Source: Spartinivicinus ruber (lineage in GTDB: Bacteria; Pseudomonadota; Gammaproteobacteria; Pseudomonadales; Zooshikellaceae). Taken from it: a stretch of 64,000 bases of DNA. The stretch spans positions 609,501 through 673,500 of the forward strand of contig NZ_CP048878.1 in the NCBI RefSeq assembly GCF_011009015.1. The letters run 5' to 3'. A program made the position numbers and the translations under genes. Of the stretch, positions 1 to 9,160 are shown piece after piece (the first letter of the stretch is position 1; each line of letters opens with the position of its first letter). The notes below the pieces were generated by a model, which saw only the letters and a list, made by a program, of their open reading frames with translations, had not been told where the DNA came from and made no database searches.

Positions 1-219
1 GTCCCGTAAGCCTTGCTGAATGTCGGATAGCTCTTGATCAGTTAAGATACCAACTTTATTTAACATCGCCGCATGAGCCAAAGAGCCATTGATATCTTGC
101 TGATAGAGTCGTTGGTCAAAATCAATTGAAGCAGTAAATTTAGCGACAAACTGATCTGTGGGCTCTGAAAACCGGCCACCCCACTGCTGGTTGGCTTGAT
201 TCGTTGGTTTTTCCGACAT
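1..219 (-). CDS. argH: Argininosuccinate lyase, N-terminal fragment (runs off the window)
   Basis: The first 73 codons of a minus-strand gene are present; the ATG is at 217-219 and the gene continues beyond base 1. The translation contains the N-terminal signature of argininosuccinate lyase: a W-G-G-R-F motif near residue 13, then a stretch ending in a D-Q-R-L-Y-Q-Q-D-I pattern that in this family is followed by the first substrate-binding segment. The enzyme cleaves argininosuccinate to arginine and fumarate in the cytosol (last step of arginine synthesis). In Pseudomonas-type genomes argH lies divergently next to algZR-hemCD, as here, which supports the call. It was too short for automatic ORF calling because it is cut by the window edge. 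Confidence 0.93.
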   Translation of the reverse strand, partial: MSEKPTNQANQQWGGRFSEPTDQFVAKFTASIDFDQRLYQQDINGSLAHAAMLNKVGILTDQELSDIQQGLRD

Positions 220-440
220 TGGTTCTTCCCGATTAAAGCTGACGTATAAAAAATAAATTATACAACTATCGATCCATCATCGTTACATAAGTAGTTGTAT
301 CAATATGTATCTAAAGTTGCTGTTAGCTAAAAAGTTACAGCTTATTGATAAGTAACTGTTCAGCAATTATGAGTACTATATGAAGTGTTGCCTATTTGTA
401 TTTATTAACGGTGAATTGTTAAGGCAGTTTGGAGATATTG
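220..440. promoter_or_regulatory. Divergent intergenic region between argH and the orphan gene
   Basis: About 220 AT-rich bases separate two divergent start codons, so promoters for both directions must lie here. No specific operator was recognised. Confidence 0.4.
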
Positions 441-1619
441 ATGACTATGAGTGTAAATGGAGTCCCTGCCGCAGGGTTCACTCCTAATAGTGTAGTAGCA
501 GAGCCTGTGAGGCCGGCAGAAGGGCTGTTGGCTGGCAGAACTATTAAGCTTGAAAAAGCGAATGAAGTCGCTAAAAAAATGTTTCTGCAACTTGTTGGCC
601 AGCCATTACAGCAGGTTAAACAGGGTTTGGTAAAAGCATTTAGTCGGCTTAAACAAGTGCCCGAAATAGTAACCCAGTTTTTTCAACAGACTCAGAGCCA
701 CAGTCAGTCGAATATTAGTTTGTCTACTCAAGGTTCAGGACAAACGTCACAAGCAGCTGCTAAGACTTATTCTGTTGCTACAGACTTTAGAGGCATGTTG
801 CAAACCGGTATTGATGGATTGAACAGAGGGTGGCAAGGCCTTTTAGGACAGGCCGATGACTTAAAAGAATCAGGAATAGATAAACAAAAACAAGCTGCTT
901 TGGCTGGTGGTGCAGATACAAAAAGCAGTGGTAATGGACCTTTGAGGGCGCTTATAACTGGGCTTACAGCTTTAAAGGAGATGGATAAAATTGCAGCACT
1001 AACTCAAACAACTCTTTCTCCTGAGCTGAAGGAAGTAAGTCAAAAAGCCCAGCAACTTATAGCTGCAGAAGTATTTGATACGAAGTTTTCCAGTTGGGGA
1101 ACAACGGATGGCCAGGGGCCTTATGCTAAAGGGCTTGTAGATCCTGTAACTGAAAGAGAGCCCACCCCACAACAAGTCGCAGACAGAGTAATAGAACTGG
1201 CTGAAGAAGCAAAAGTATTAAGCGTAAAGCTTGATGGAGCATTAAATAAGCAGGACAAGGAGTCTGAAGAGTTAAACCATCAACTGCAATCAACGCAGGT
1301 ATCTGAAGCAGCTGAAACGATAACTCAACTAACCGCTCAACAGCGAGTAAACATGCTGGAAGAGCAGTATGTTGAAGGAACAGCTTTCAATGGCCGCTCA
1401 GCTACTGATGATAAGACAAAAGCATTATTGGATGTGACAAGTTATTTAAGTTCCCAGGTTAGACAAAAAGATAAATTAACCTTAACCCCTGAACTACAGA
1501 ATCAGTTACAAAAGAAGTTTCAGCAAAGTCAGCTTAATTACTATGATGTAAAAGATCTTGTTAAAACTACCGCTGATTTAAGGTGGTTAAGAGGCTTAGC
1601 TTTAGATCGATTACATTAA
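441..1619 (+). CDS. Unrecognised glutamine-rich helical protein (orphan)
   Basis: About 392 residues. I do not recognise a family. The ATG at 441 is preferred because a GGAG sits about 7 bases upstream; an in-frame TTG at 429 overlaps that Shine-Dalgarno. There is no signal peptide or membrane segment. The protein is rich in Q, K, A, L and T, with several long amphipathic helical stretches (roughly residues 45-90, 190-220 and 260-345) and a Q/S/T-rich low-complexity linker around residues 85-110. It sits alone between argH and the algZR genes and is followed by a hairpin terminator, so it is likely monocistronic. The soluble, helical, Q-rich make-up would fit a secreted effector or scaffold, but nothing in the sequence proves this. 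Confidence 0.6.
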   Translation: MTMSVNGVPAAGFTPNSVVAEPVRPAEGLLAGRTIKLEKANEVAKKMFLQLVGQPLQQVKQGLVKAFSRLKQVPEIVTQFFQQTQSHSQSNISLSTQGSGQTSQAAAKTYSVATDFRGMLQTGIDGLNRGWQGLLGQADDLKESGIDKQKQAALAGGADTKSSGNGPLRALITGLTALKEMDKIAALTQTTLSPELKEVSQKAQQLIAAEVFDTKFSSWGTTDGQGPYAKGLVDPVTEREPTPQQVADRVIELAEEAKVLSVKLDGALNKQDKESEELNHQLQSTQVSEAAETITQLTAQQRVNMLEEQYVEGTAFNGRSATDDKTKALLDVTSYLSSQVRQKDKLTLTPELQNQLQKKFQQSQLNYYDVKDLVKTTADLRWLRGLALDRLH

Positions 1620-1645
1620 AAAAATAAATCTGCTGTAACTAAGCT

Positions 1646-1680
1646 AAAGTGGAGGAGGGCCCACCTCCCTCACTTTATTT
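1646..1680 (+). terminator. Probable terminator after the orphan gene
   Basis: AAAGTG at 1646-1651 pairs with CACTTT at 1671-1676, enclosing GGAGG/CCTCC, and the hairpin is followed by a T-rich tail. It lies 26 bases after the stop codon. Confidence 0.55.
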
Positions 1681-1771
1681 CATACCAGCCTAACTCCTCC
1701 GTCCGTTATTCTTAGTTGTTATCCATTTCACATAACTAATAAGCACTTAGTCATAGTTCTCCGCTATTCTT

Positions 1772-2875
1772 GTGAGTATTTTTATACGTCTTGAAAACAA
1801 TAAAAAGACCATAGTGGCGGATACTACTTTGACAAAAGAACAACAAGATTGGCTGGATCAAGGCTTTTTCTTGCCTGACCTATGTACTACCAGGGCGGTA
1901 TTTATGCTGGTGGTGCTGGCGGAGCTATTTGTGTTAATTCTCGTGTTGGCTTTACCCAGTTCAATGGGATTCGACTGGAATCGCCTAGCATTAACATCAT
2001 TCTTTGTTCAGTGGGTGGTATTGGCCAGTGCTGGCTGCTTGTGTCGAGTTAGGCCGCTTATTCAGAAAACTCAGCTTGGGTATGCCTTAGCTGCCTGTTA
2101 TAGCGTGGTACTCATCGTTACCTTGCTATTTTCACTCATCGCGGAGTGGGTTATTTATCCTACAGATTGGGGGCAGTTTTGGCTGCAGCTGGATACCTGG
2201 CATATTGCAAAAAATTTATTGGTTGCATTGATTATTACCAGTTTATTGCTTCGCTATTTTTATATGCAGCAACAATTGCGTCAGCAGGAGCAGGCTGAAC
2301 TCAGATCTCGCTTGCAGGCATTGCAAGCCAGAATTCACCCTCATTTTCTGTTTAACAGCATGAATAGTATTGCCAGCCTAATTCAGATTTCACCTGAAAA
2401 AGCAGAGCAAGCTGTTGAAGATTTGGCTGCATTACTGCGTGCTTGCCTGGATGAGGTGGCAGCTAAAGTCACCTTAGCTGACGAGCTTGAGATTTGTAAG
2501 CAATACTTAAGGATAGAAAAACATCGTTTAGGGGAGCGGCTTCAGGTGGACTGGAAGTTAGAGGGGGTGCCAGATAGCTTGCCCATCCCACCGCTTACTC
2601 TACAGCCTATTTTAGAGAATGCGGTTTATCATGGTATTCAACCATTGGCTGAAGGAGGCACTATTAGTATCGCGGGCCAATATGACAGTCAGTATTTGAC
2701 AATTACTGTGCGGAACCCTTTGGATGCTGCTTACATTTCAGAGCCTAAACGTGGTAACCGTATGGCGATGCGAAATATTGCAGACCGACTTCAGGCGCTT
2801 TACGGCAAGCAAGCTTCTTTATCAGCTAAACAAGAAGGTGCTGGTTTTGTAACCCAGTTGAGTTACCCATGTTGA
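1772..2875 (+). CDS. algZ: AlgZ/LytS-type membrane sensor histidine kinase
   Basis: 367 residues starting at GTG 1772 (no clear Shine-Dalgarno, so the start is uncertain). Four hydrophobic segments lie between residues about 45 and 165. They are followed by the His_kinase domain (PF06580 type) with the H-P-H-F-L-F-N motif near residue 188, and a degenerate HATPase domain with the N-box pattern P-I-L-E-N-A-V-Y-H-G around residues 280-290. This is the LytS/AlgZ (FimS) class, which pairs with LytTR response regulators; the AlgR-like gene follows 74 bases downstream. In Pseudomonas this pair controls alginate, twitching and virulence genes. Here only the family and the conserved position next to hemC are visible; the regulon cannot be inferred. 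Confidence 0.88.
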   Translation: MSIFIRLENNKKTIVADTTLTKEQQDWLDQGFFLPDLCTTRAVFMLVVLAELFVLILVLALPSSMGFDWNRLALTSFFVQWVVLASAGCLCRVRPLIQKTQLGYALAACYSVVLIVTLLFSLIAEWVIYPTDWGQFWLQLDTWHIAKNLLVALIITSLLLRYFYMQQQLRQQEQAELRSRLQALQARIHPHFLFNSMNSIASLIQISPEKAEQAVEDLAALLRACLDEVAAKVTLADELEICKQYLRIEKHRLGERLQVDWKLEGVPDSLPIPPLTLQPILENAVYHGIQPLAEGGTISIAGQYDSQYLTITVRNPLDAAYISEPKRGNRMAMRNIADRLQALYGKQASLSAKQEGAGFVTQLSYPC

Positions 2876-2949
2876 ACAGAGGATTAGAGCTCATTGAAAG
2901 AGCTGGCAACCAATAGAGCAAATAGTAAGTCAGAGGGTGTGTAAATGTA

Positions 2950-3693
2950 ATGAATGTGTTGATCGTGGATGATGAGCCACTAGCCCGTGACCGATTAAGG
3001 CGAATGCTAGAACAGGTAGATGGTTGCAGCCCGTTAGAGGAGGAAGGGCGAAATGGTTTGGAGGCAGTAGAACTGGCCCAAAAGCATAACCCGGATGTAG
3101 TGCTGATGGACATTCGTATGCCCAATATGAATGGCTTGGAAGCGGCCAGACATTTGTGCGAAATGGAGTGTCCACCTGCAGTTATTTTCTGTACCGCTTA
3201 CGGTGAATACGCGCTAGAAGCATTTGATGTACAAGCTGTTGGCTATTTACTAAAGCCTGTGAAACAAAGTGCACTTGTGCAGGCGCTACAAAATGCGAAA
3301 AAAACCAATCGATCCCAGCTCAATGCGATCAATCAGTTTCGGCCAGGAGAACAACCAGGCAAGCGAAGTCATATCAGTGCCAAAACTTATAAAGGTGTCG
3401 AGTTAATACCGCTGAATGAAGTGCGCTACTTTATTGCAGATAATAAATACGTAACAGTGAATCATACAAAAGGTGAAGTATTAATTGATGAAACTTTAAA
3501 AGAGCTGGAAACGGAGTTTGAAGGTGCTTTTGTTAGAATTCATCGCAATGCTTTAGTTGCTAAAGGTGCTATTGAAGGCATGAGCCGAAATGATCAGGGA
3601 GGCTATGAAGTTCGCTTAAAAGGGGTTGATGAACCGTTACTAATAAGCCGACGGCATGTTGCGGGTATGCGTAAATTATTGCAAACGCTTTAA
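2950..3693 (+). CDS. algR: AlgR-like LytTR response regulator
   Basis: 247 residues. Receiver domain at residues 1-115, with the acidic pair D-D-E near residues 7-9 and the phospho-acceptor Asp54 in an L-M-D-I-R-M-P context. A linker follows, then a LytTR DNA-binding domain from about residue 140 to the end (pattern F-V-R-I-H-R-N-A-L-V). It is the partner of the upstream AlgZ-like kinase and lies in the conserved algZ-algR-hemC order. The last residues before the stop are typical of the family and the length matches AlgR (about 248). Confidence 0.9.
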   Translation: MNVLIVDDEPLARDRLRRMLEQVDGCSPLEEEGRNGLEAVELAQKHNPDVVLMDIRMPNMNGLEAARHLCEMECPPAVIFCTAYGEYALEAFDVQAVGYLLKPVKQSALVQALQNAKKTNRSQLNAINQFRPGEQPGKRSHISAKTYKGVELIPLNEVRYFIADNKYVTVNHTKGEVLIDETLKELETEFEGAFVRIHRNALVAKGAIEGMSRNDQGGYEVRLKGVDEPLLISRRHVAGMRKLLQTL

Positions 3694-3815
3694 CCACAGT
3701 ATATTGAAATTAACGCCTTGTTTCTGGTTATCGATGAATCTGGCAATTGAAGGTGCTAAATTAGTTTTGCTCACTTATCATTAGTTATTCAGTAATTTAG
3801 TAGCCGGATTTAGAT

Positions 3816-4760
3816 GTGAAAACCTTACGCATAGCAACCCGAAAAAGCGCTTTAGCCCTGTGGCAGGCAAACTTTGTCAAGCAGCAACTGCTCGTCCATC
3901 ACTCTAATTTAAATGTTGAGCTTGTCCCAATGACCAGCCGTGGTGATCAGTTGCTGGATTCGCCCTTAGCCAAGGTAGGTGGGAAGGGGCTGTTTGTTAA
4001 AGAGCTGGAAAATGCCATGTTAGCCAATGAGGCTGATATCGCTGTGCATTCTATGAAAGATGTGCCGATGGAATTTCCTGACGGGCTTTGCCTTCCAGTT
4101 ATTTGTGAACGAGAAGACCCTAGGGATGCTTTGGTATCTAATAAATATGCAACGATTGATGAGTTACCCAAAGGTGCTGTGGTGGGTACTTCCAGTTTGC
4201 GTCGCCAAGCTCAGTTACTGAAATTGAGGCCTGATTTAAGAGTCCAGTTTTTACGAGGCAATGTTAATACCCGGCTAGCTAAGCTGGATGAAGGCCAATA
4301 TGATGCCATTATTTTAGCCGCTGCAGGTTTAATCCGACTTGAATTTGCTGATCGTATCAAGAGCTCTCTTAGTCCAGAGCAGAGCCTTCCTTCTGGTGGG
4401 CAAGGTGCCGTAGGCATTGAGTGTCGTACAGCAGATGATGCTATTATCAAGCTATTAGCACCTTTACATCATGCAGAAACTGCTTTATGTGTAAGTGCTG
4501 AACGAGCGATGAATCGCCGTTTGGCAGGTGGTTGTCAGGTACCAATTGCTTGTTATGCGCAACTGGCAGGAGAGCAGCTGACCATGCGTGGTTTGGTGGC
4601 AGAGCCGGATGGTTCTCATTTTATATCTAGTGAGCAAAGCCAGTCAGTAATAGGCGTAACGGATCTGCAAACCGCTGAGCAATTAGGTATTAGTATGGCA
4701 GAGGACCTGCTTAAACAAGGTGCGGGGGATATCCTGAGCAAGCTATACCAGTCAAGCTAA
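3816..4760 (+). CDS. hemC: Hydroxymethylbilane synthase (porphobilinogen deaminase)
   Basis: 314 residues from a GTG at 3816 (the overlapping ATG at 3814 is out of frame and stops at once). The enzyme polymerises four porphobilinogens to hydroxymethylbilane in heme synthesis. Family motifs seen: [13 protein letters not shown] at the N-terminus, the [11 protein letters not shown] loop, H-S-M-K-D-V-P with the catalytic Asp near residue 80, the G-T-S-S-L-R-R-Q-A substrate-binding segment, and the cofactor cysteine in R-L-A-G-G-C near residue 240, which carries the dipyrromethane. hemD starts 9 bases after the stop, so the two are co-transcribed. Confidence 0.97.
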   Translation: MKTLRIATRKSALALWQANFVKQQLLVHHSNLNVELVPMTSRGDQLLDSPLAKVGGKGLFVKELENAMLANEADIAVHSMKDVPMEFPDGLCLPVICEREDPRDALVSNKYATIDELPKGAVVGTSSLRRQAQLLKLRPDLRVQFLRGNVNTRLAKLDEGQYDAIILAAAGLIRLEFADRIKSSLSPEQSLPSGGQGAVGIECRTADDAIIKLLAPLHHAETALCVSAERAMNRRLAGGCQVPIACYAQLAGEQLTMRGLVAEPDGSHFISSEQSQSVIGVTDLQTAEQLGISMAEDLLKQGAGDILSKLYQSS

Positions 4761-4769
4761 ACTCAAGTC

Positions 4770-5492
4770 ATGTCGATTTTAGTAACCCGACCAGAGCCTG
4801 AGGCTTCCAAGCTTGTTGCTAGCCTTCAACAACAAGGTTTACAGGCATGGGCGCTGCCAATGTTAGAGCGTCAGGATTTGCCAGAAACCCCTGAGATAAG
4901 AGAGTTAGTCCTGAATCTGGACTTATTTCAGCAGATAATTGTGGTTAGCTATCATGGTGCAATCCGTTTCGCTACATTAATAGACCATTATTGGCCACAA
5001 TGGCCCGTTAAAATTCAGTGGTTTGCTATTGGTGGTAAAACCGCTTCTGCATTAGCGGAATGGGATATTGAGTCGCTATGTTCTTCTGGCGTAGATAGCG
5101 AGGCACTATTAACGCATCCACAGTTACAACAGGTGGACAATAATAAAATATTAATAGTGAAAGGAGTGGGAGGGCGAGACCTTCTGAAGGACGTGTTGCA
5201 ACAACGGGGAGCTCAGATAACAGAGCTAGCACTTTATCAACGAGTGCCTGCACAATATAACAAAACTGAAGTACAAAACCTGCTTGCTAGTCATCAGACT
5301 GATACCATTGTGGCTACCAGTGGTGAAATTGTTACTCACTTAGCTGGCTTTTTAGACCAGCAATGGCGGAATAAGCTAAGGCTAATTGTACCCAGTGCAA
5401 GGGTTGCAGACTTGTCTGGCACGCTGGGTTTTGCTCAAGTGATTAATGCCAATGGGGCAAGTGAAGAGGCAGTGATAAAGGTGCTGGTTTAG
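4770..5492 (+). CDS. hemD: Uroporphyrinogen-III synthase
   Basis: 240 residues. Cyclises hydroxymethylbilane to uroporphyrinogen III with inversion of ring D. The fold is recognised from the N-terminal V-T-R-P-E-P motif, a central V-K-G-V-G-G-R-D-L-L segment and the C-terminal I-V-A-T-S-G-E region, in family order and at family length. Sequence conservation in HemD is always low, so the call rests partly on its position directly behind hemC and ahead of hemX. A 288-base gap separates it from hemX, unlike the tight hemC-hemD junction, so hemX may have its own promoter. Confidence 0.93.
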   Translation: MSILVTRPEPEASKLVASLQQQGLQAWALPMLERQDLPETPEIRELVLNLDLFQQIIVVSYHGAIRFATLIDHYWPQWPVKIQWFAIGGKTASALAEWDIESLCSSGVDSEALLTHPQLQQVDNNKILIVKGVGGRDLLKDVLQQRGAQITELALYQRVPAQYNKTEVQNLLASHQTDTIVATSGEIVTHLAGFLDQQWRNKLRLIVPSARVADLSGTLGFAQVINANGASEEAVIKVLV

Positions 5493-5780
5493 TTTTTAAC
5501 TTATGCTACAAGCGTCTTGCATAGTTAGCTTGTTAATAAATAATGACAACAGGTTTATATACATCTTAACTTTAAAATAGTTTAAATAGTGTAAGTAAGT
5601 TGATTGGACGTAAGTAAATACGTTAAACAGATTAAGATATATAGAAAAGAAAACACGTAAAAAGCACATAAGAAAGTGGCACAAGACTCAAAATCCCGGA
5701 TATTGCGTAAATATTATTACTTTATGAAATTTTCGGGTTAAATTACGTTTAAAAGTTGAAAGCATTTGGTATCTAGATAA

Positions 5781-7334
5781 ATGACAAACAACACGAATGG
5801 AAATAAACCCACTGACTCAAAATCGTCAGATAAGGCTAAAGACCAACAATCCAAGCATCAACAGACAAAACAAGAGCAATCTGAGCAAGCACAGCAGAAG
5901 CAAAATGAACAAACAGTTACGGAGCAACCTTCAGCAGAGTTAAAGCAAAATAATAGCCTTAACCAAGCGGAAAGTGCCTCTACAACCGCTAAAAAAAGTA
6001 AAGCAACTGTTGGTCACGAATCAGAAACATCCAGCTCAACGACACCTGAAGCACAGTCTACCCGTAAGCCGGTTACTCCGCTCTCCACTACGCCATCATC
6101 TCAAACGCAGTCAACTAACCCTGGTCAAGCGGCAGGTAATAGTTCTTCACAGTCAGCGCCTCAGTCTACGGCAACTGTTGTGAAGCGAGGGTGGAGTGGC
6201 CCTATAGCTTTGGTGATTAGTCTAGCTGCACTGGCTGGCGTGGGTGGGATTGCCTATTTAGATTACGATATCCGCTATTATATGGATAAAAAGCAGTCTT
6301 TTGATCCCATTCAGGTTAGTCAAACAGAAGCCGCCAAAGTTGAGTCAAAACTTGCAGAATCTGTTAATTCTACTGCACGACAAGTAACCAGTAAGGTAAA
6401 TGAGGTGACTGCTCAGCTTGGTCAACAACAGCAGCAGCTGAGTAATACTGAACAGAAATTAAAACAGGAAGTATTGGGTGTAGCTGAAAACGTTAGCAAC
6501 CTAAGACGACAGTTTAACCAAATGCAAGGCACTAGTCGTGATGACTGGCAATTAGCTGAGGTTGAATATATGTTGCGCCTGGCGAATCAGAGATTGTTAA
6601 TGGAAGGTGATATCCGGGGGGTAGAAGCCATATTAGTAAGTGCCGATGCTATTTTACGTGGGCTAGATAATTACTCTCTTTATAGTGTTCGAGAGGCATT
6701 AGCCAAAGATTTGGCTGCAGTCAGAGCCGTTGAGCAAATTGATGTAGAAGGCACTTATTTACAATTAGATGCTTTGGTTAATCAGATTATGGCATTACCT
6801 TTGATGCCTGTGGCTGATTATCAGAAAAGCCAGTCTGAGCCTGCCAAATCAGAACAGGAGGAGACCAACTTTTCATCTAAGCTTTCTGCCAAACTGCAAC
6901 GAACCTGGGATAATTTTAGCGACCATTTACGAATTAATATCAGCCGAGATAAACCAGTACAGGTGTTGTTAACACCTAAAGAAGAAATGTTTTTGCGGCA
7001 AAATCTTCGCATGATGCTTGAACAGGCCCAGTTAGCGTTGTTGCAACAAAATCAGGTTATTTATAGTAACAGCTTAAAAAAATCAGTAGATTGGCTGAAA
7101 GAGTTTTTTATTTACGATAGCGCCAAAGTTGCTGCTATCAATAAACAGCTACAGCAACTAACGGAAGTAAAACTTAACCCTCAATTGCCCGATATATCTG
7201 GTTCGCTGAAAGCCGCGAAACAATATATTGATGAGCTACATCGTTTACATAAAGGCAAACTGCCTCGTAAAGATGAAGTGGCTAATGCTGGAGAGCAAGC
7301 CACTAGTGCTAACCTGGATGGGGAGGCGCATTAA
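5781..7334 (+). CDS. hemX: HemX-like membrane protein of the heme locus
   Basis: 517 residues, longer than most HemX proteins because of a low-complexity N-terminal cytoplasmic tail (residues 1-135, rich in Q, S, T, K, E). A single membrane segment follows at about residues 140-160, then a large periplasmic part: a coiled coil (residues about 170-245) and a helical domain containing the W-x-L-A-E-V-E-Y-M-L-R-L-A-N-Q family signature near residue 255. HemX in gammaproteobacteria is encoded between hemD and hemY; its role is not settled (the old methyltransferase annotation is not supported by this sequence, which has no such fold). The stop overlaps the hemY start by one base, indicating translational coupling. 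Confidence 0.9.
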   Translation: MTNNTNGNKPTDSKSSDKAKDQQSKHQQTKQEQSEQAQQKQNEQTVTEQPSAELKQNNSLNQAESASTTAKKSKATVGHESETSSSTTPEAQSTRKPVTPLSTTPSSQTQSTNPGQAAGNSSSQSAPQSTATVVKRGWSGPIALVISLAALAGVGGIAYLDYDIRYYMDKKQSFDPIQVSQTEAAKVESKLAESVNSTARQVTSKVNEVTAQLGQQQQQLSNTEQKLKQEVLGVAENVSNLRRQFNQMQGTSRDDWQLAEVEYMLRLANQRLLMEGDIRGVEAILVSADAILRGLDNYSLYSVREALAKDLAAVRAVEQIDVEGTYLQLDALVNQIMALPLMPVADYQKSQSEPAKSEQEETNFSSKLSAKLQRTWDNFSDHLRINISRDKPVQVLLTPKEEMFLRQNLRMMLEQAQLALLQQNQVIYSNSLKKSVDWLKEFFIYDSAKVAAINKQLQQLTEVKLNPQLPDISGSLKAAKQYIDELHRLHKGKLPRKDEVANAGEQATSANLDGEAH

Positions 7335-8566
7335 TGAAGGCTTTCACCAAACTATTGTTATTATTTATTTTAGCAGGGCTGGTATCGCTGGGAATAGTGC
7401 ATGACAGTGGTTATGTACTGATTGCTTATGGAGATATGTCCTTTGAAACTAGTTTGTGGATGTTTTTTGCCATTATTGTCTTGGCAGTCATTATTTATAA
7501 TATAGTAAAGCGACTTACGATTACTTCTTTGCGTTCAGTTGGTTTTTTATTGCCAGTAACTACATCAAGCAGACTAAAACGAGCCAAACGGTATTCAATG
7601 AAAGGCTTGGATTTGTTGATAAATGGAGAGTGGGAACAGGCTGGTAAATTATTAGGTAAAGCAGCTGATCAAGGTGAAGCCCCATTAATTAATTATCTCA
7701 CCGCAGCCAAGGCCGCTAACGAAGTTGGCGATAGCAATACGGTTATTGAATATCTGCGTAAAGCCGATGATCAGGTACCGAATGGCAAAATTGGAATCGG
7801 TATTACCCAGGCACAAATTCAGTTGGCTAACGGGCAATGGGAACAAGCCCTTGCTACTTTAGAGGAAATTCGTCGCCATAAACCTCGTCACCAGTATGTG
7901 CTTAAGCTGCTTAAACAGGTTTATGTGAAGTTGCATGAATGGGAACAGCTGAATGCATTGCTACCAGACTTGCGAAAACGCCATGTGGTTGATGATGAGG
8001 AGTATCAAACCTTACAACAACAGGCTTCTATCTGTCAGCTGAATAAGGTCATCGCTAAAAGCTTGAATAGTGATGAAAATGTTAGCAAACGCATAGAGTT
8101 AATAGAAGAAGCATGGGCAGCCGTTCCTCGTAAACAGCGCAAATTGCCAGCAGTATTGGCTGCATATGCCAGAGGATTAATTAAAGCAGGAGCACTGGGG
8201 TATGCTGAAAAAGAGCTGCGGAAAGCCTTAGATAAGAACTATGATCCTGAGTTAGTTGAATTGTATGGTCAGGCCCAAGGGGAAGACTTAAAAGCTCAGT
8301 TAGCTTTTATGGAAGAGCTAAGAGATGAAAATGCCAAGTCGCCTGAAGTTGCACTAGCATTAGGAAGGCTATATTTGAGGGATAATCAATTAGACAAGGC
8401 AGAGCAGGTATTACGCGATAGCCTAAAACTTCATAAAACTGAATCTGTTTATATTGAATTGAGCAAGGTCTTTGCAAAAAAAGGTCGTGTCGAAGAAAGT
8501 ACTCAGTATTTAACAGAAGGCTTGGCTTTGGTAGATCAAAGTCGTCAGCTAGTTGCATTGTCCTAA
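7334..8566 (+). CDS. hemY: HemY-like TPR membrane protein
   Basis: 410 residues. Two N-terminal membrane segments (about residues 5-25 and 40-60) and then tetratricopeptide-type helical repeats to the C-terminus (for instance around residues 85-190 and 330-395). This is the HemY_N/TPR protein of the gammaproteobacterial hemCDXY operon, not the unrelated protoporphyrinogen oxidase also called HemY in Gram-positive bacteria. It is thought to act at the inner membrane in late heme or tetrapyrrole metabolism; the exact role is unsettled. Start overlaps the hemX stop (TAATG). Confidence 0.92.
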   Translation: MKAFTKLLLLFILAGLVSLGIVHDSGYVLIAYGDMSFETSLWMFFAIIVLAVIIYNIVKRLTITSLRSVGFLLPVTTSSRLKRAKRYSMKGLDLLINGEWEQAGKLLGKAADQGEAPLINYLTAAKAANEVGDSNTVIEYLRKADDQVPNGKIGIGITQAQIQLANGQWEQALATLEEIRRHKPRHQYVLKLLKQVYVKLHEWEQLNALLPDLRKRHVVDDEEYQTLQQQASICQLNKVIAKSLNSDENVSKRIELIEEAWAAVPRKQRKLPAVLAAYARGLIKAGALGYAEKELRKALDKNYDPELVELYGQAQGEDLKAQLAFMEELRDENAKSPEVALALGRLYLRDNQLDKAEQVLRDSLKLHKTESVYIELSKVFAKKGRVEESTQYLTEGLALVDQSRQLVALS

Positions 8567-8577
8567 TACTTAATTAT

Positions 8578-8606
8578 CTGCAGACTTTGTTATTCATAGT
8601 CTGCAG
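8578..8606 (+). terminator. Probable terminator of the hem operon
   Basis: A perfect 9-bp stem (CTGCAGACT at 8578-8586 with AGTCTGCAG at 8598-8606) lies 11 bases after the hemY stop. The tail is only moderately T-rich. Confidence 0.5.
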
Positions 8607-9160
8607 AGTTTCAATTCCTGCCTCGCTTGATTAAAAAATTATTTTCTTGCTTTATTTCTTTTTACTATTTTATTGCAGATTAAAAGTGCATATTTAGCTT
8701 TGTAATTATAGTGCTAATACCTATTTAAAACTGTCATAAGTTAAAACGTTGACTATCTTTTGATTATTTGTGACATTTTTACAACCAAACAAAATTGAGT
8801 TCAAGTTAATATAAATAAAACAAATATTGGTTAAGAAAAAGCATTGATGGACTGATAATTTGTAAAAGTAAACAGGAGAGCGCTATGGACAAAAAAAATA
8901 AACTTACTCTTTTTTATGAAGGCCTTTGGTGACAAAAGTTGGAAGATAGCCAGCTTGGTTATTATCAATAGAATTTAGTGTGCTAATTAAAATTTGCTAT
9001 TTGTTTGATGTAACTACTGAAAAAAAGTTGCATTGCACTATAGTGTATTCAAGAATGAAAGAGAAAGATAAGCCGGTGAAACACAGGGATATGTGAAATG
9101 AAGAAGGAGGGAATGGCCCAATAATAGAGCTAACTTAAAGCCTGCTAAGCGAGAAAGATA
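8607..9160. other. Gene-free AT-rich region before the first solute-binding protein
   Basis: About 550 bases without a convincing gene. A 15-codon ORF at 8885-8932, with an AGGAGA upstream, is the only translation-like signal. The region probably holds the promoter and leader of the gene at 9161. Confidence 0.4.

Noticed and set aside
2826-3175. Minus-strand ORFs opposite algZ/algR
   Set aside because: Shadows of well-recognised plus-strand genes with no features of their own.
8885-8932. 15-codon ORF with a good ribosome site before the first solute-binding protein
   Set aside because: Could be a leader peptide, but no attenuator hairpins or run of regulatory codons were seen, so it is not listed as a gene.
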